DNA from: Sipunculus nudus
Lineage: Eukaryota; Annelida; Sipuncula; Golfingiida; Sipunculidae
Direction of reading: 5' to 3'
Length of the DNA stretch: 64,000 bases
Assembly: GCA_026874595.1 (NCBI GenBank)
Contig: CM049307.1
Location: forward strand, 72,456,643-72,520,642
Each line of letters starts with the position of its first letter. The first letter of the stretch is position 1. Under the pieces are notes generated by a model. It worked only from the letters and a program-made list of their open reading frames with translations. It was not told the origin of the DNA and did no database searches. Below, in pieces: positions 1-12,696 of the stretch. The translations under genes were made by a program, and so were the position numbers.

Positions 1-895
1 ATATATTTATATATGTAACAAAAATATGAATATATAGGTATATATAGTTGAAAATTTTGAAATGAGAATTGTTGGTTTTTTTAATGAAATCAGGATTTTT
101 CACTTGAATGTTAGCTGTTCATGAGTTGATATAAGTAAAGAATATCCAAATTTGAAAACTGGGGATTGAAAACTTCATTTGATACTTCACTTCTTATATA
201 TGTTATCCATTTAACAATTTATTCTACCTACAAAAAAACATCAAATATCTACACTAATTTATACAGTGAATCAGCTTAAACTAAGTCAATTGTTATATGA
301 AAAACTGAATACACAATCTGATGAAAACACTGGAAATAATAATTATAACTTGAAAAATAATACAAGGACTTGAAAAATAATTCAAATAAATATAATCACT
401 CAATAATTTCAAACTTAAATATTAGTTAAGTAATTAAGGTAGAATAATTTACACTGACAACAAACTAAATAAAGATTTGTCATTAGTTTTTAAGTAATAA
501 TTTCAGACATCCTGTTAGGGATATAGGCCATGCTCTGAATCAAGTCTAAGCTGACCTGAACCTTGATAAGTTAAGACAGGAACTCTCTTTCCTAAACGTT
601 AATGATGCAGGTTTAGGCGGGACCAAATCGCCGATTGGTCCAGATCAGAATCTGGGCCTTGACATATACATCAGGTCTGTGAACAAGTGTGAAATCTGTC
701 ACCCTGAAAACAGCTGGTCTGCTATTACAATTGAGTACTGACAGATGATGTCAAAGGCATTTTATTTTACCTAAAAGTTAAATATCTGTATAGTCAGGTG
801 TAATATCAGACATCAAAATATCAATGAAATCAGACTATATCTGTGTGAGCCTTACCCACTTGTGCTCTAAACTTGATGTCAGGTCCTTGGCCGTG
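1..895. other. AT-rich stretch without gene
   Basis: No open frame with coding character is visible. The first 500 bases are very AT-rich. A small hairpin lies at 620-641: arms GGACCAA and TTGGTCC match perfectly around an 8-base centre. Nothing else can be supported. Confidence 0.6.
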
Positions 896-1339
896 TTAAA
901 GCCAGCTATTCACCTGCCTTTTTATAGAATTTGTGATTTCTGCCTTACTCAGTGTACATATTAATGAACTGTAGGTAATTCCTCTGAAGAATGTCTCATA
1001 TAACGCCTCTGTGATGGATGAATAAGCTTGTTACCTACAAGCTGTTAGTAAACATGGTAATCTGTACCATACAAAGAACCATGGAAACTAAGGTGTTTGG
1101 TTGCATCTGTGTTCACTAGCTACAAAATACCATTTCCAACACTCTGGTGTATCCAACATGCCACCAGATGTTCTTTCTGATCATATGTGATTATTGTGGT
1201 GCCCCCCAAGTTGGATATATATAAACAAAATGATCAGTCTGTGTACCATAGGATCGGCGTTTCCCAGCCTATTTTTAAAACAGGTTCAAGAGATAATCTT
1301 TAGTAAATAGACATCAGATATCAGAATAGGCCCCTTTTA
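896..1339 (+). mobile_element. TTAA-ended non-autonomous element, copy 1
   Basis: Starts TTAAAGCCAGCTATTCACC and ends with CAGAATAGGCCCCTTTTA, whose reverse complement resembles the start (TTAAAG, then TATTC after a short gap). The whole stretch aligns along its length with 17177-18229 once an insertion there is removed. Shared blocks include GTGATTTCTGCCTTAC, GCCTCTGTGATGG and ATCAGATATCAGAATAG. The first TTAA is intact and the last has decayed to TTTA. It has no coding potential. TTAA targets are typical of piggyBac-type transposases, but the inner ends do not match the piggyBac termini I know, so the superfamily is open. Confidence 0.6.
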
Positions 1340-4300
1340 CAGGAAGGTAAATCCACCCTTGTTTGATAAATCAGGCCTGTCTCAGCTATCAACTGATTAT
1401 GGTATTTCTGTGAAATATGAGTGTTGTAGACATAATTATGATCTATTTCAGCAACCAGATTATCACCAGTGTGAGACTTGTCAGTTATTGGTCTTGTACA
1501 AATTACCAGCATGGATTAACTGCAGACAAATGATATGTCATGGACTGTGCATGTAACAGGCCTGGTTGGTTGGGCAGAAAACTGAACATGGCGTGCCCAT
1601 GTTTCCCGCATGATGTTTATTCCTAGCCTGTGACGGGGTGATGTATCGCAACTTCAGCAAGTGCTTAATGAAGGGATATTGCAACATCCAAAATCACTGG
1701 GGCCACGAATCAATGATAGTTATTAGGGCCGTGTTGGTGGAAGGTCGAGAGTAAATTAATCAGGCAGAGGCTTCCCACCATGCCTAAGTGTCAGTGCTCT
1801 CACATGAATTTATAGAGATGTGGTATGATAGATAGATGTGTTAATTGTGTTGGGACGGGGAACTTCAGCAATTACTTCGACTGCTGATAGTCTCAGTTTG
1901 TGTCAACACTGAATTTGGATGGACTAGGTCAGTTTGTTGGTATTACCAAGAATAATGTACAGATTATTATATTTAAAAAAAACCTCTGTTGCTGGTTTCA
2001 GTTTATTAGCTGATAATATAGTTCTCCCCAGCTATTGAGTGTGATGGGTCCCCGTCATTCAGGATTATCTGTAATTATATTTATCTGCTGGTATTCCCAG
2101 TCCAGGCTAACTCTATTTACCTCACATTATTTTCAGCACAGATAGTTTGGATATTTGAACCAAATGTTGATAGGATGTCTTGGAATGGGCGAGCTCTATT
2201 CAGCATTGATTTGTAAGCTTGCCATGATGGTCATATGGCAGAAATTAAGTTTAATAAATAATAAGACTGCAAGGGATGTTTCATTTATATTATGTCAGCA
2301 TTGGTGTTTCACTAAATTACAGGTGACAGTCCTGTTTGCATTGTGAATGGTTAAAGACTCATTATTAAGTGCCTGTGTATTACATCAGATCTGTCTCAGA
2401 TTAGAATTTTATTATTAACTTTCATGCTTTTCTTTTCCTTTGCATATCTTTGCCTGACAATAAGAACCAATTAAATAAACATTATATACCTTAAAAAGTG
2501 TTGACCTATAGTCTGATAACACATGATGTCAGTCTAATTCCATTTACACTTTGTCTTTCTGAAAGTTTAGCTACCTTTTGATTCCTGCAGCTTTCCTCGG
2601 CCTCAGATGAAGCATACATCCAAAGTAGCCAACACAGCTACTAGAATGTTATCCCCTAGTCTACATTTGCTGTCACCCCTTGGTGGAGAGACCTCACCCT
2701 TGTGGTCAAGCCCTTTGTCAGGGGTTTTAGTGTGGAATAGGTTGTGAAGGAGATGCAAAACCACAACCTCTGTGGTCTTTCCCCAAATCTTTTGCTTCAT
2801 TTTTGTACTTCATTTAAAGCTGAATGTCTTTTGCATCTGTGTTTGTGAAAATTAACCCAGAATATATATGAAAAGCTGCAGGTGCAGAATCAGTGACATC
2901 TTGAGAATCTTTTTTTTTTTTGCTGTAAATGCTTATAAAGTATTTTTTTCATTTTGTATAAAGTTGAGAGATAATCTGGATCAATTAAATAGACTTTGCT
3001 GGTTAATACGGATGTTTGACTGAAAAGAAAGCTCTTGAAAAAACCTGTTTTCTCCATTTGAGAAAAAAATATAAATAATGCATTGTTGTGGGTATTTTAT
3101 CTTAATTCTTTTGGTAAAATATTATGTTGGTCCATGAACAGAGGTTGTTTTAGTTGTACCCCATAAAAGGGAATGGAGAGTCAATAGAATTCAGCAATTT
3201 CTAGGTTTATCATGGGCTGTAAGGCCAAGCAGACATTAAGAACCATATTGTATGTGACCTTCATTGGTTTTATAATATCACTAACTGCATTTGCCAAGGC
3301 CATCTCCAGGCAGAACAATAGATTTGGTACTTTCTCTCTGTAAAACTAGACACTTTGTCATTTCATTTCTTACCTTTTACTGTTTCTGTGCTGGCTGCAT
3401 TTGTTTAAAAAAACGAAAACAAAAAAAAACTGAACAACTGCAGAACTGTGACTCTCATAGGACAGTCAGAGAATCCCTTAGATAAATAAATAAGTAACAT
3501 TTCTGCAGATGAACTTGCCTCAGAGATAATGGATTCTGTGAAAAAACAATTTTACATCATGACCTTGAAATACTTCCCTTGTAAATTTGGATTCACGTAG
3601 AATAACGTCGTAGAATGTGGGTGAAGAGGGTGAGAAAACAATATTATCTCTTGTGGTTTCTAAATAATAAGAGGATTCTTCAGTAAGAAAGCTAACAGGA
3701 GATCTGCAGCAGCTGAGTGATTTCATGACCTTAAAACGTACGTCACTAGTCAAAATCAATTAGGGCACATCTGTCACCTGTAGTCAGTTTTGAAAATCAT
3801 CTGTATTGGAGATCTAGCGCAACTACATACAGAAAAAAATAGGGGAAAAATTTCAATCCTTATGTGTTCCAACTGGGGACATTTTTGTATCTTTCCAATT
3901 GGCCCATTTACTGGCCCAGTCACCTAAAGTTGATCCGAGGTCAATTTTTACCGTATACTTGGATGGGTTTGCCTCATGTTTGGGATTGTTAGCTGTGGTA
4001 TTTTTCTTTCTGATAAATTTAGACATAATACTCTTTATATAATACTGGTAAAGTAAAATTGTTTTATTTCTCAATATTCTTTGTCACCTGCTGATTCTGC
4101 CCTGTGGAGGTAGGTCCACAATCCATCATGAGATTTGAAGTGTTTAATCAATCTTTGTACCACACCATAATGTCTAGAGGTCAAAGCAGTATCACCCTCC
4201 TTTGAATAAAGTTTCAATGGCAGATGTATTAATCACAGACCACCAGTGACCATCAGGAATGTATCATTTATAGATAACTGTGTTGACGAATCTTCTTTTG

Positions 4301-5184
4301 ATGAATGGTAATGATTAATGGGCCTTCAACACTACAAGTTTGATTGTTATATCATTGATAAATTATATGTCTAGACTTATGTCCACCTTTTAGTATTGAC
4401 ATATTCACTAAGTCTTTTTTAGCCTGACTATGTATTTTCTTTCATGCAGGAAAGAAAAAATGTCCAACTTCTGGTAAAAGTTTTGTATTTTATTGGGTAC
4501 TTTAACAGTCTTCTAACTCATTATTCATATGGCTGTATTATCTTGTCTTTGTCCAAAGCAGCTTTGTTTGAGTCCTTGTGACTTAGTGGTTTATTGGTCA
4601 GAACAGGTATTCTGCTAGAAACTTGGGCCTGAACTATTACAGGGTTCCCTTGCCCTAAAAAAGCCATGATCTAATAGAATAAAAATTTCAATCCTGAAGT
4701 AATATTTTATAATAATTAATAATAGTTAATAATAAGTTCAAAAGGTCTTGAATAAGTCATGACATTGTATTTCAGAATTTCTTACTCTTGCTCTCAATCA
4801 CAAATGACAAGTGGTATTTTCCTTAGTAAACTACAAACATTTCACAAAACACAGTAACTTTATTGAAAGATAGAATACATCTAAGCTAAAGAAATAAAGA
4901 GACTTTCCATTCATTTAATGTTTACTCTTTTTCTTTAAACCATTATTCTGCATATACAGATACCATGGGTGATCATCACCTGCTTAACATGTAACTGTCA
5001 TTTACCATTCATCAGTAAAGTCATGAAGTTTTGGTAGAGTTCATGAAGAAGTCATGAAAAATTGATCTGCTGAAAGTGTGTTAGAAGTACAAGGCCCACC
5101 TATAAAATACAAGCATTTGAACTGTTGATCCCTCATGATAGAAATCTGTGGTTAGAAAAGTAGTAATGAAGAAACCAATATCAT
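1340..5184. other. Unique AT-rich DNA, no gene seen
   Basis: Only short chance open frames occur (80 codons or fewer) and none shows a domain or a convincing splice-site pair. Homopolymer T and A runs are scattered, for example near 2911-2921 and 3421-3429. No repeat family was recognised. Confidence 0.5.
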
Positions 5185-6474
5185 TGTATCCCCAGACAAT
5201 GTCGGGGATACTATGTTTTCATTCTGGTCCCGCCGTTGCCGCATATAAATCCTGTTGGCGTGATAACTCAAAAAATATTTCACGGATCTTTACCAAACTT
5301 GGTATATGTATAGATATGGGTGAGAGGACGACGCCTATTTAAAATGAGGTCATGACCTTGACTAGGAGAGTGTCCTTGACCTTGAATAGGTCCAATTTTG
5401 GGGAAAATCACACAAATTCTTAAATATCTCAAGAAATCTTGCATGGATTGATCCCAAAATCAGGTTGATGGAAGATCATGGATAAGGTTGTCATGTTCCA
5501 GAAACTGGTGGCGCCACCTATTATTCTTTACTTGATTTTGTGCCGTTTAATACCCCAAAATTGCTACTTGACAGTACTGTGAGCATTATAAGTCAAAAAC
5601 TAATGGACAGATTTCTTTTATATTATGCATATACATAGACATGGGTAATGGGATAATGTATATATTTATTGGGGTCATGACCTTTCCTATTAGAGTGGCC
5701 TTGACCTTGAATATTGCCATATATGGTGAAAATTATACAAAATCATTAATATCTTAATAAGGGATGCATGGATTGGTCCAAAAATCAACTTGACCGAAGA
5801 TCTTGGATAGTATTGTCATGTACCAGAAACAGGTGGCGCGACCTGTTATTCTTTTACTTGTTTTCGTACCGTTTAAGACCCCATCATTGCCACTTAACTG
5901 TACTGTGAGCATTATAAGTCAAAAACCTACTGGACAGATTTCTTTCATATTATGCATATACTTAGATATGGGTTATGGGATGATGTTTATTTAAATTGGG
6001 GTCATTACCTTTCCTATGAGAGTGGCCTTGACCTTGAATATTGCCATATATGGTGAAAATCACACAAAATCATTAATATAATAATATCTAAATAAGGGAT
6101 GCATTGATTGGTCCAAAAATCAACTTGACCAAAGATCTTGGATAGTGTTGTCATGTACCGGAAGCTGATAGCGCCACCTGTTATTCTTTTACATGTTTTA
6201 GCCGTTTAAGACCCATCATTGCCACCTAACAGTACTGTGAGCATTATAAGTCAAAAACTAATGGACAGATTTCTTTCATATTATGCATATACATAGACAT
6301 GGGTTAGGCGATGATGTATATTGAAATTGGGGTCATGACTTTTTCTGTGAGAGTGACCTTTTCTAGGAGTGTGGTCTGATATTAATTGTTGCTGAAGATG
6401 GGCGGGGGGGGGGGGGGGGGCTATTCTTAAAAGGGGGGGGGGGGGCATTAATTGTCTGGGGATACTATGTCTAG
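5185..6474 (+). mobile_element. Pearl/Helentron-like element, family A, copy 1
   Basis: Begins TGTATCCCCAGACAATGTCGGGGATAC, given here as arms TATCCCC (5187-5193) and GGGGATA (about 5204-5210), a terminal imperfect palindrome. It ends ATTGTCTGGGGATAC, the inverse of the start, followed by ATGTCTAG at 6474 and then TT. The body holds about three core repeats of roughly 325 bp, each with AGTCAAAAACTAATGGACAG or a close variant, starting near 5571, 5895 and 6229. A palindrome AGGTCATGACCT lies at 5347-5358. A run of 13 G sits at 6433-6445 and a longer G tract at 6404-6420. It lacks the right-hand AGGTCA core and the 3' hairpin present in copy 2. No protein is encoded, so it would need a partner's enzyme. 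Confidence 0.75.
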
Positions 6475-7299
6475 TTGAGTATCATTTTGCCACAGGTATG
6501 GCACAGTATTCCCAAAGGGAAGAAATACTTCCTTGCCAGGAAACATTTCTAAGTCTACTCTTTATTTGATGAGCTGAATTTCATATGTATTTGTCGTATC
6601 ATTATTTTAAGTCTTTGATCGTCTGAGAATGTGATATTTGTCTAACTGTCTTGTTGTTCTGGTCAAGGTGCTGAATTGTTTTGTTAATGAAGTATAACCA
6701 TTCCCTTAAAAAGTTCTTTAGTCTGTAAATAATAAACCCAACCCCCCCCCCCAGAATAACCATAAAACAAAGAAACAATAATGTTGACTTTTTCCAGACA
6801 GACAACAGATTGGTGTTGTTGATAATGTAGCTGTTGCCTCTGGTCATGAAGTGAACAGTACAATATATAAGGCGGCTTCTCAGAGATGAAGACCATCAGA
6901 GATGTGAATCAAGATCACAACACACAGACTTAATGTCTAGTGATCTTGCTGATCCTGAGTTAGAAGATCTGACAGATTCTTAATGCACTGCCATGCCTGG
7001 ACAAAATGAAAATAGTTGCCAATAGCAACATCAGAGGGACAGTAAGTTGAGCACTTTACCAGTAGGTGTATCATTCATTTGTCATCCTACAGTTGTCTGC
7101 CGTGACTCATGCTCAGAAATCAAACATTTCAATGCTGCTGTTTTCCTTCCTGAGGAGAATGATCCCTTAATGCAGTTCTCATATCATAAGAAAGTGAACA
7201 TTCATGCAAGGGTGTCTCAGTCTGGGTACATTCAATTCAGTCAGTTTTGCTATTTCTTCTGTAAGTTTTTGTAGTTCCACTGAGTGAAAACAACTGGGA
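6475..7299. other. No gene seen
   Basis: Unique sequence with a C run at 6742-6752. The two overlapping minus-strand open frames here are shadows of low-complexity sequence and look non-coding. Confidence 0.5.
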
Positions 7300-7480
7300 T
7301 AGCAACAGACTTATGCTTTGTCATCTGACTGTCCTGTCATCCTTTAACATGGCACAAACTGTAACCAAAAGGGCTAAGATCATGAACCTATACAGTCTCA
7401 ACAGTTCAAAATAGACCTCTCAGGAACCCTGAATTGAGGTCACTGTGACCTAGATTCTTTTAATTATGGGCATGTTTTAA
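7300..7480 (+). repeat. Decayed fragment of the 38.6-kb family (family D)
   Basis: Blocks such as GGCACAAACTGTAACC, GGGCTAAGATCATGAACC and GAGGTCACTGTGACCTA line up in order with GGCACAAATCGTAACC, GGGCTAGGGCCATGAACC and TAGGTCACTGCGACCTA at 38665-38772. Only the region just inside the 5' head is present. The ends are not recognisable, so this is an old truncated copy. Confidence 0.6.
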
Positions 7481-7794
7481 GACATTGCACATTTATTGAA
7501 TATTTTAAGGTTTTGTAGGCAAATTTATTGTGATATGAGCTGGCGAGATAATGTGTTTTAGCAAGATGAGGTTTGAGCAGGTTTCCCATAAGAAAACATC
7601 AGAAGGTAAAATTGGTTTAACATACTACATAGAGGGGTGCATTGACACTGAGGGGGTCAGAGAGGGTTGTCCTGCTTTCCTGTGGGAGCAGCCAGGTTTT
7701 TCTTGGAGTGTATACCTAAGTTATTTTTATCAGGTTCTCCATCAATAGTTCAACATTTATCAGACACAGAGCCAGACTGATATTTGAGGTACAA

Positions 7795-7880
7795 ATGGCT
7801 TAATGGGAAGAGCGGAAGGCCATGCCCTTGGCCATGTTTCACTCACAATCAAATGTGACTTTCAAAGTTTCAGAAGTTCA
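7795..7880 (+). repeat. Possible SINE fragment
   Basis: Shares GGCCATGTTTCACtCACAA and GTGnCTTTCA with the stretch at 44310-44350, where a tRNA-like head precedes it. A weak box-A-like TGGCTTAATGGGAAGAGC lies at about 7797-7814. No box B is seen. Two copies of the shared core make a dispersed repeat likely. The tRNA origin is only inferred. Confidence 0.35.
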
Positions 7881-9084
7881 TCAGTGACTTGACCCAGGAA
7901 AGTAGATGATTACACACCCAGGGTCCACAGGTGCAGTAGTCACCAGGTCTGGTTATTACTAGGATATAAAATGAGAAGAAGTATGTGCTAATGTGCTGTC
8001 ATGTTGTCCAAAACAATAATGGAATTCTGCAGATGCACATACTCAAATATTTAAGCTAACATTAAGAAAAGGTTACCTTCAACAACAAAAAATTATTCTC
8101 AGATAATCTAAACAGTATGATCTATTAGATAACTCCCCAGACCTAGTCCTAACCCAGCTGTTACTGCTGTTTACTGGTGGTTTGGGTGGGAGTCCTCACC
8201 AAGCTGTTACTGCTGTTTACTGGTGGTTTGTGTGGGAGTCCTCACCAAGCTGTTACTGCTGTTTACTGGTAGTTTGTGTGGGAGTCCTCACCCAGCTGTT
8301 ACTGCTGTTTACTGGTGGTTTGTGTGGGAGTCCTCACCCAGCTGTTACTGCTGTTTACTGGTGGTTTGTGTGGGAGTCCTCACCCAGCTGTTACTGCTGT
8401 TTACTGGTGGTTTGTGTGGGAGTCCCTCACCCAGCTGTTACTGCTGTTTACTGGTGGTTTGTGTGGGCGTCCCTCACCCAGTTGTTACTGCTGTTTACTG
8501 GTGGTTTGTGTGGGAGTCCTCACCAAGCTGTTACTGCTGTTTACTGGTGGTTTGTGTGGGAGTCCTCACCAAGCTGTTACTGCTGTTATCTGGTGGTTTG
8601 TGTGGGAGTCCTCACCAAGCAATTACTGCTGTTTACTGGTGGTTTGTGTGGGCGTCCTCACCCAGCTGTCACTGCTGTTTACTGGTGGTTTGTGTGGGAG
8701 TCCTCACCCAGCTGTTACTGCTGTTTACTGGTGGTTTGTGTGGGAGTCCTCACCAAGCTGTTACTGCTGTTTACTGGTGGTTTGTGTGGGCGTCCCTCAC
8801 CCAGTTGTTACTGCTGTTTACTGGTGGTTTGTGTGGGAGTCCTCACCAAGCTGTTACTGCTGTTTACTGGTGGTTTGTGTGGGAGTCCTCACCCAGCTGT
8901 TACTGCTGTTTACTGGTGGTTTGTGTGGGAGTCCTCACCAAGCTGTTACTGCTGTTTACTGGTGGTTTGTGTGGGAGTCCTCACCAAGCTCTTACTGCTG
9001 TTTACTGGTGGTTTGTGTGGGCGTCCCTCACCCAGTTGTTACTGCTGTTTACTGGTGGTTTGTGTGGGAGTCCTCACCAAGCTG

Positions 9085-9696
9085 TTACTGCTGTTTACTG
9101 GTGGTTTGTGTGGGCGTCCCTCACCCAGCTGTTACTGCTGTTTACTGGTGGTTTGTGTGGGAGTCCTCACCAAGCTGTTACTGCTGTTTACTGGTGGTTT
9201 GTGTTGGAGTCCTCACCCAGCTGTTACTGCTGTTTACTGGTGGTTTGTGTGGGAGTCCTCACCCAGCTGTTACTGCTGTTTACTGGTGGTTTGTGTGGGA
9301 GTCCTCACCAAGCTGTTACTGCTGTTTACTGGTGGTTTGTGTGGGAGTCCTCACCAAGCTGTTACTGCTGTTTACTGGTGGTTTGTGTGGGAGTCCTCAC
9401 CCAGCTGTTACTGCTGTTTACTGGTGGTTTGTGTGGGAGTCCTCACCAAGCTGTTACTGCTGTTTACTGGTGGTTTGTGTGGGAGTCCTCACCAAGCTGT
9501 TACTGCTGTTTACTGGTGGTTTGTGTGGGCGTCCCTCACCCAGTTGTTACTGCTGTTTACTGGTGGTTTGTGTTGGAGTCCTCACCAAGCTGTTACTGCT
9601 GTTTACTGGTGGTTTGTGTGGGAGTCCTCACCAAGCTGTTACTGCTGTTTACTGGTGGTTTGTGTGGGCGTCCCTCACCCAGCTGTTACTGCTGTT
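9085..9696 (+). repeat. 612-bp higher-order block, copy 1
   Basis: Every base from 9085 to 9696 equals the base 3,000 positions downstream (12085-12696). The first mismatches are at 9084 and 9697. The block covers about 13 units with the variant order: 47-bp unit, AAG, GTGTTGG, CAG, AAG, AAG, CAG, AAG, AAG, 47-bp unit with GTTG, GTGTTGG-AAG, AAG, 47-bp unit. This marks a recent segmental duplication or unequal exchange inside the array. Confidence 0.9.
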
Positions 9697-12084
9697 CACT
9701 GGTGGTTTGTGTGGGAGTCCTCACCAAGCTGTTACTGCTGTTTACTGGTGGTTTGTGTGGGAGTCCTCACCAAGCTGTTACTGCTGTTTACTGGTGGTTT
9801 GTGTGGGAGTCCTCACCAAGCTGTTACTGCTGTTTACTGGTGGTTTGTGTGGGAGTCCTCACCCAGCTGTTACTGCTGTTTACTGGTGGTTTGTGTGGGA
9901 GTCCTCACCAAGCTGTTACTGCTGTTTACTGGTGGTTTGTGTGGGAGTCCTCACCAAGCTCTTACTGCTGTTTACTGGTGGTTTGTGTGGGAGTCCTCAC
10001 CAAGCTGTTACTGCTGTTTACTGGTGGTTTGTGTGGGAGTCCTCACAAAGCTGTTACTGCTGTTTACTGGTGGTTTGTGTGGGAGTCCTCACCAAGCTGT
10101 TACTGCTGTTTACTGGTGGTTTGTGTGGGCGTCCCTCACCCAGCTGTTACTGCTGTTTACTGGTGGTTTGTGTGGGAGTCCTCACCAAGCTGTTACTGCT
10201 GTTTACTGGTGGTTTGTGTTGGAGTCCTCACCCAGCTGTTACTGCTGTTTACTGGTGGTTTGTGTGGGAGTCCTCACCAAGCTGTTACTGCTGTTTACTG
10301 GTGGTTTGTGTGGGAGTCCTCACCCAGCTGTTACTGCTGTTTACTGGTGGTTTGTGTGGGAGTCCTCACCAAGCTGTTACTGCTGTTTACTGGTGGTTTG
10401 TGTGGGAGTCCTCACCAAGCTCTTACTGCTGTTTACTGGTGGTTTGTGTGGGAGTCCTCACCAAGCTGTTACTGCTGTTTACTGGTGGTTTGTGTGGGAG
10501 TCCTCACCAAGCTGTTACTGCTGTTTACTGGTGGTTTGTGTGGGAGTCCTCACCCAGCTGTTACTGCTGTTTACTGGTGGTTTGTGTGGGAGTCCCTCAC
10601 CCAGCTGTTACTGCTGTTTACTGGTGGTTTGTGTGGGAGTCCTCACCAAGCTGTTACTGCTGTTTACTGGTGGTTTGTGTGGGAGTCCTCACCAAGCTGT
10701 TACTGCTGTTTACTGGTGGTTTGTGTGGGCGTCCCTCACCCAGTTGTTACTGCTGTTTACTGGTGGTTTGTGTGGGAGTCCTCACCAAGCTGTTACTGCT
10801 GTTTACTGGTGGTTTGTGTGGGAGTCCTCACCAAGCTGTTACTGCTGTTTACTGGTGGTTTGTGTGGGCGTCCCTCACCCAGCTGTTACTGCTGTTTACT
10901 GGTGGTTTGTGTGGGAGTCCTCACCAAGCTGTTACTGCTGTTTACTGGTGGTTTGTGTTGGAGTCCTCACCCAGCTGTTACTGCTGTTTACTGGTGGTTT
11001 GTGTGGGAGTCCTCACCCAGCTGTTACTGCTGTTTACTGGTGGTTTGTGTGGGAGTCCTCACCAAGCTGTTACTGCTGTTTACTGGTGGTTTGTGTGGGA
11101 GTCCTCACCAAGCTGTTACTGCTGTTTACTGGTGGTTTGTGTGGGCGTCCCTCACCCAGCTGTTACTGCTGTTTACTGGTGGTTTGTGTGGGAGTCCTCA
11201 CCAAGCTGTTACTGCTGTTTACTGGTGGTTTGTGTGGGAGTCCTCACCAAGCTGTTACTGCTGTTTACTGGTGGTTTGTGTGGGCGTCCCTCACCCAGCT
11301 GTTACTGCTGTTTACTGGTGGTTTGTGTGGGAGTCCTCACCAAGCTGTTACTGCTGTTTACTGGTGGTTTGTGTGGGAGTCCTCACCCAGCTGTTACTGC
11401 TGTTTACTGGTGGTTTGTGTGGGAGTCCTCACCCAGCTGTTACTGCTGTTTACTGGTGGTTTGTGTGGGAGTCCTCACCAAGCTGTTACTGCTGTTTACT
11501 GGTGGTTTGTGTGGGAGTCCTCACCAAGCTGTTACTGCTGTTTACTGGTGGTTTGTGTGGGAGTCCTCACCCAGCTGTTACTGCTGTTTACTGGTGGTTT
11601 GTGTGGGAGTCCTCACCAAGCTGTTACTGCTGTTTACTGGTGGTTTGTGTGGGAGTCCTCACCAAGCTGTTACTGCTGTTTACTGGTGGTTTGTGTGGGC
11701 GTCCCTCACCCAGTTGTTACTGCTGTTTACTGGTGGTTTGTGTGGGAGTCCTCACCAAGCTGTTACTGTTGTTTACTGGTGGTTTGTGTGGGAGTCCTCA
11801 CCAAGCTGTTACTGCTGTTTACTGGTGGTTTGTGTGGGTGTCCTCACCCAGCTGTTACTGCTGTTTACTGGTGGTTTGTGTGGGAGTCCTCACCCAGCTG
11901 GTACTGCTGTTTACTGGTGGTTTGTGTGGGAGTCCTCACCAAGCTGTTACTGCTGTTTACTGGTGGTTTGTGTGGGAGTCCTCACCCAGCTGTTACTGCT
12001 GTTTACTGGTGGTTTGTGTGGGAGTCCTCACCAAGCTGTTACTGCTGTTTACTGGTGGTTTGTGTGGGAGTCCTCACCAAGCTC

Positions 12085-12696
12085 TTACTGCTGTTTACTG
12101 GTGGTTTGTGTGGGCGTCCCTCACCCAGCTGTTACTGCTGTTTACTGGTGGTTTGTGTGGGAGTCCTCACCAAGCTGTTACTGCTGTTTACTGGTGGTTT
12201 GTGTTGGAGTCCTCACCCAGCTGTTACTGCTGTTTACTGGTGGTTTGTGTGGGAGTCCTCACCCAGCTGTTACTGCTGTTTACTGGTGGTTTGTGTGGGA
12301 GTCCTCACCAAGCTGTTACTGCTGTTTACTGGTGGTTTGTGTGGGAGTCCTCACCAAGCTGTTACTGCTGTTTACTGGTGGTTTGTGTGGGAGTCCTCAC
12401 CCAGCTGTTACTGCTGTTTACTGGTGGTTTGTGTGGGAGTCCTCACCAAGCTGTTACTGCTGTTTACTGGTGGTTTGTGTGGGAGTCCTCACCAAGCTGT
12501 TACTGCTGTTTACTGGTGGTTTGTGTGGGCGTCCCTCACCCAGTTGTTACTGCTGTTTACTGGTGGTTTGTGTTGGAGTCCTCACCAAGCTGTTACTGCT
12601 GTTTACTGGTGGTTTGTGTGGGAGTCCTCACCAAGCTGTTACTGCTGTTTACTGGTGGTTTGTGTGGGCGTCCCTCACCCAGCTGTTACTGCTGTT
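12085..12696 (+). repeat. 612-bp higher-order block, copy 2
   Basis: Identical to 9085-9696. Flanking units differ between the two places, so the block, not the whole 3 kb, was copied or preserved. Partial versions of its left part recur in the middle of the array, near 10.9 kb. Confidence 0.9.

Noticed and set aside
6404-6445. G tracts as chance low-complexity sequence
   Set aside because: Rejected as chance: a G run occurs at the same place near the 3' end in another family A copy, so it is treated as part of the element. Exact lengths may still be assembly-dependent.
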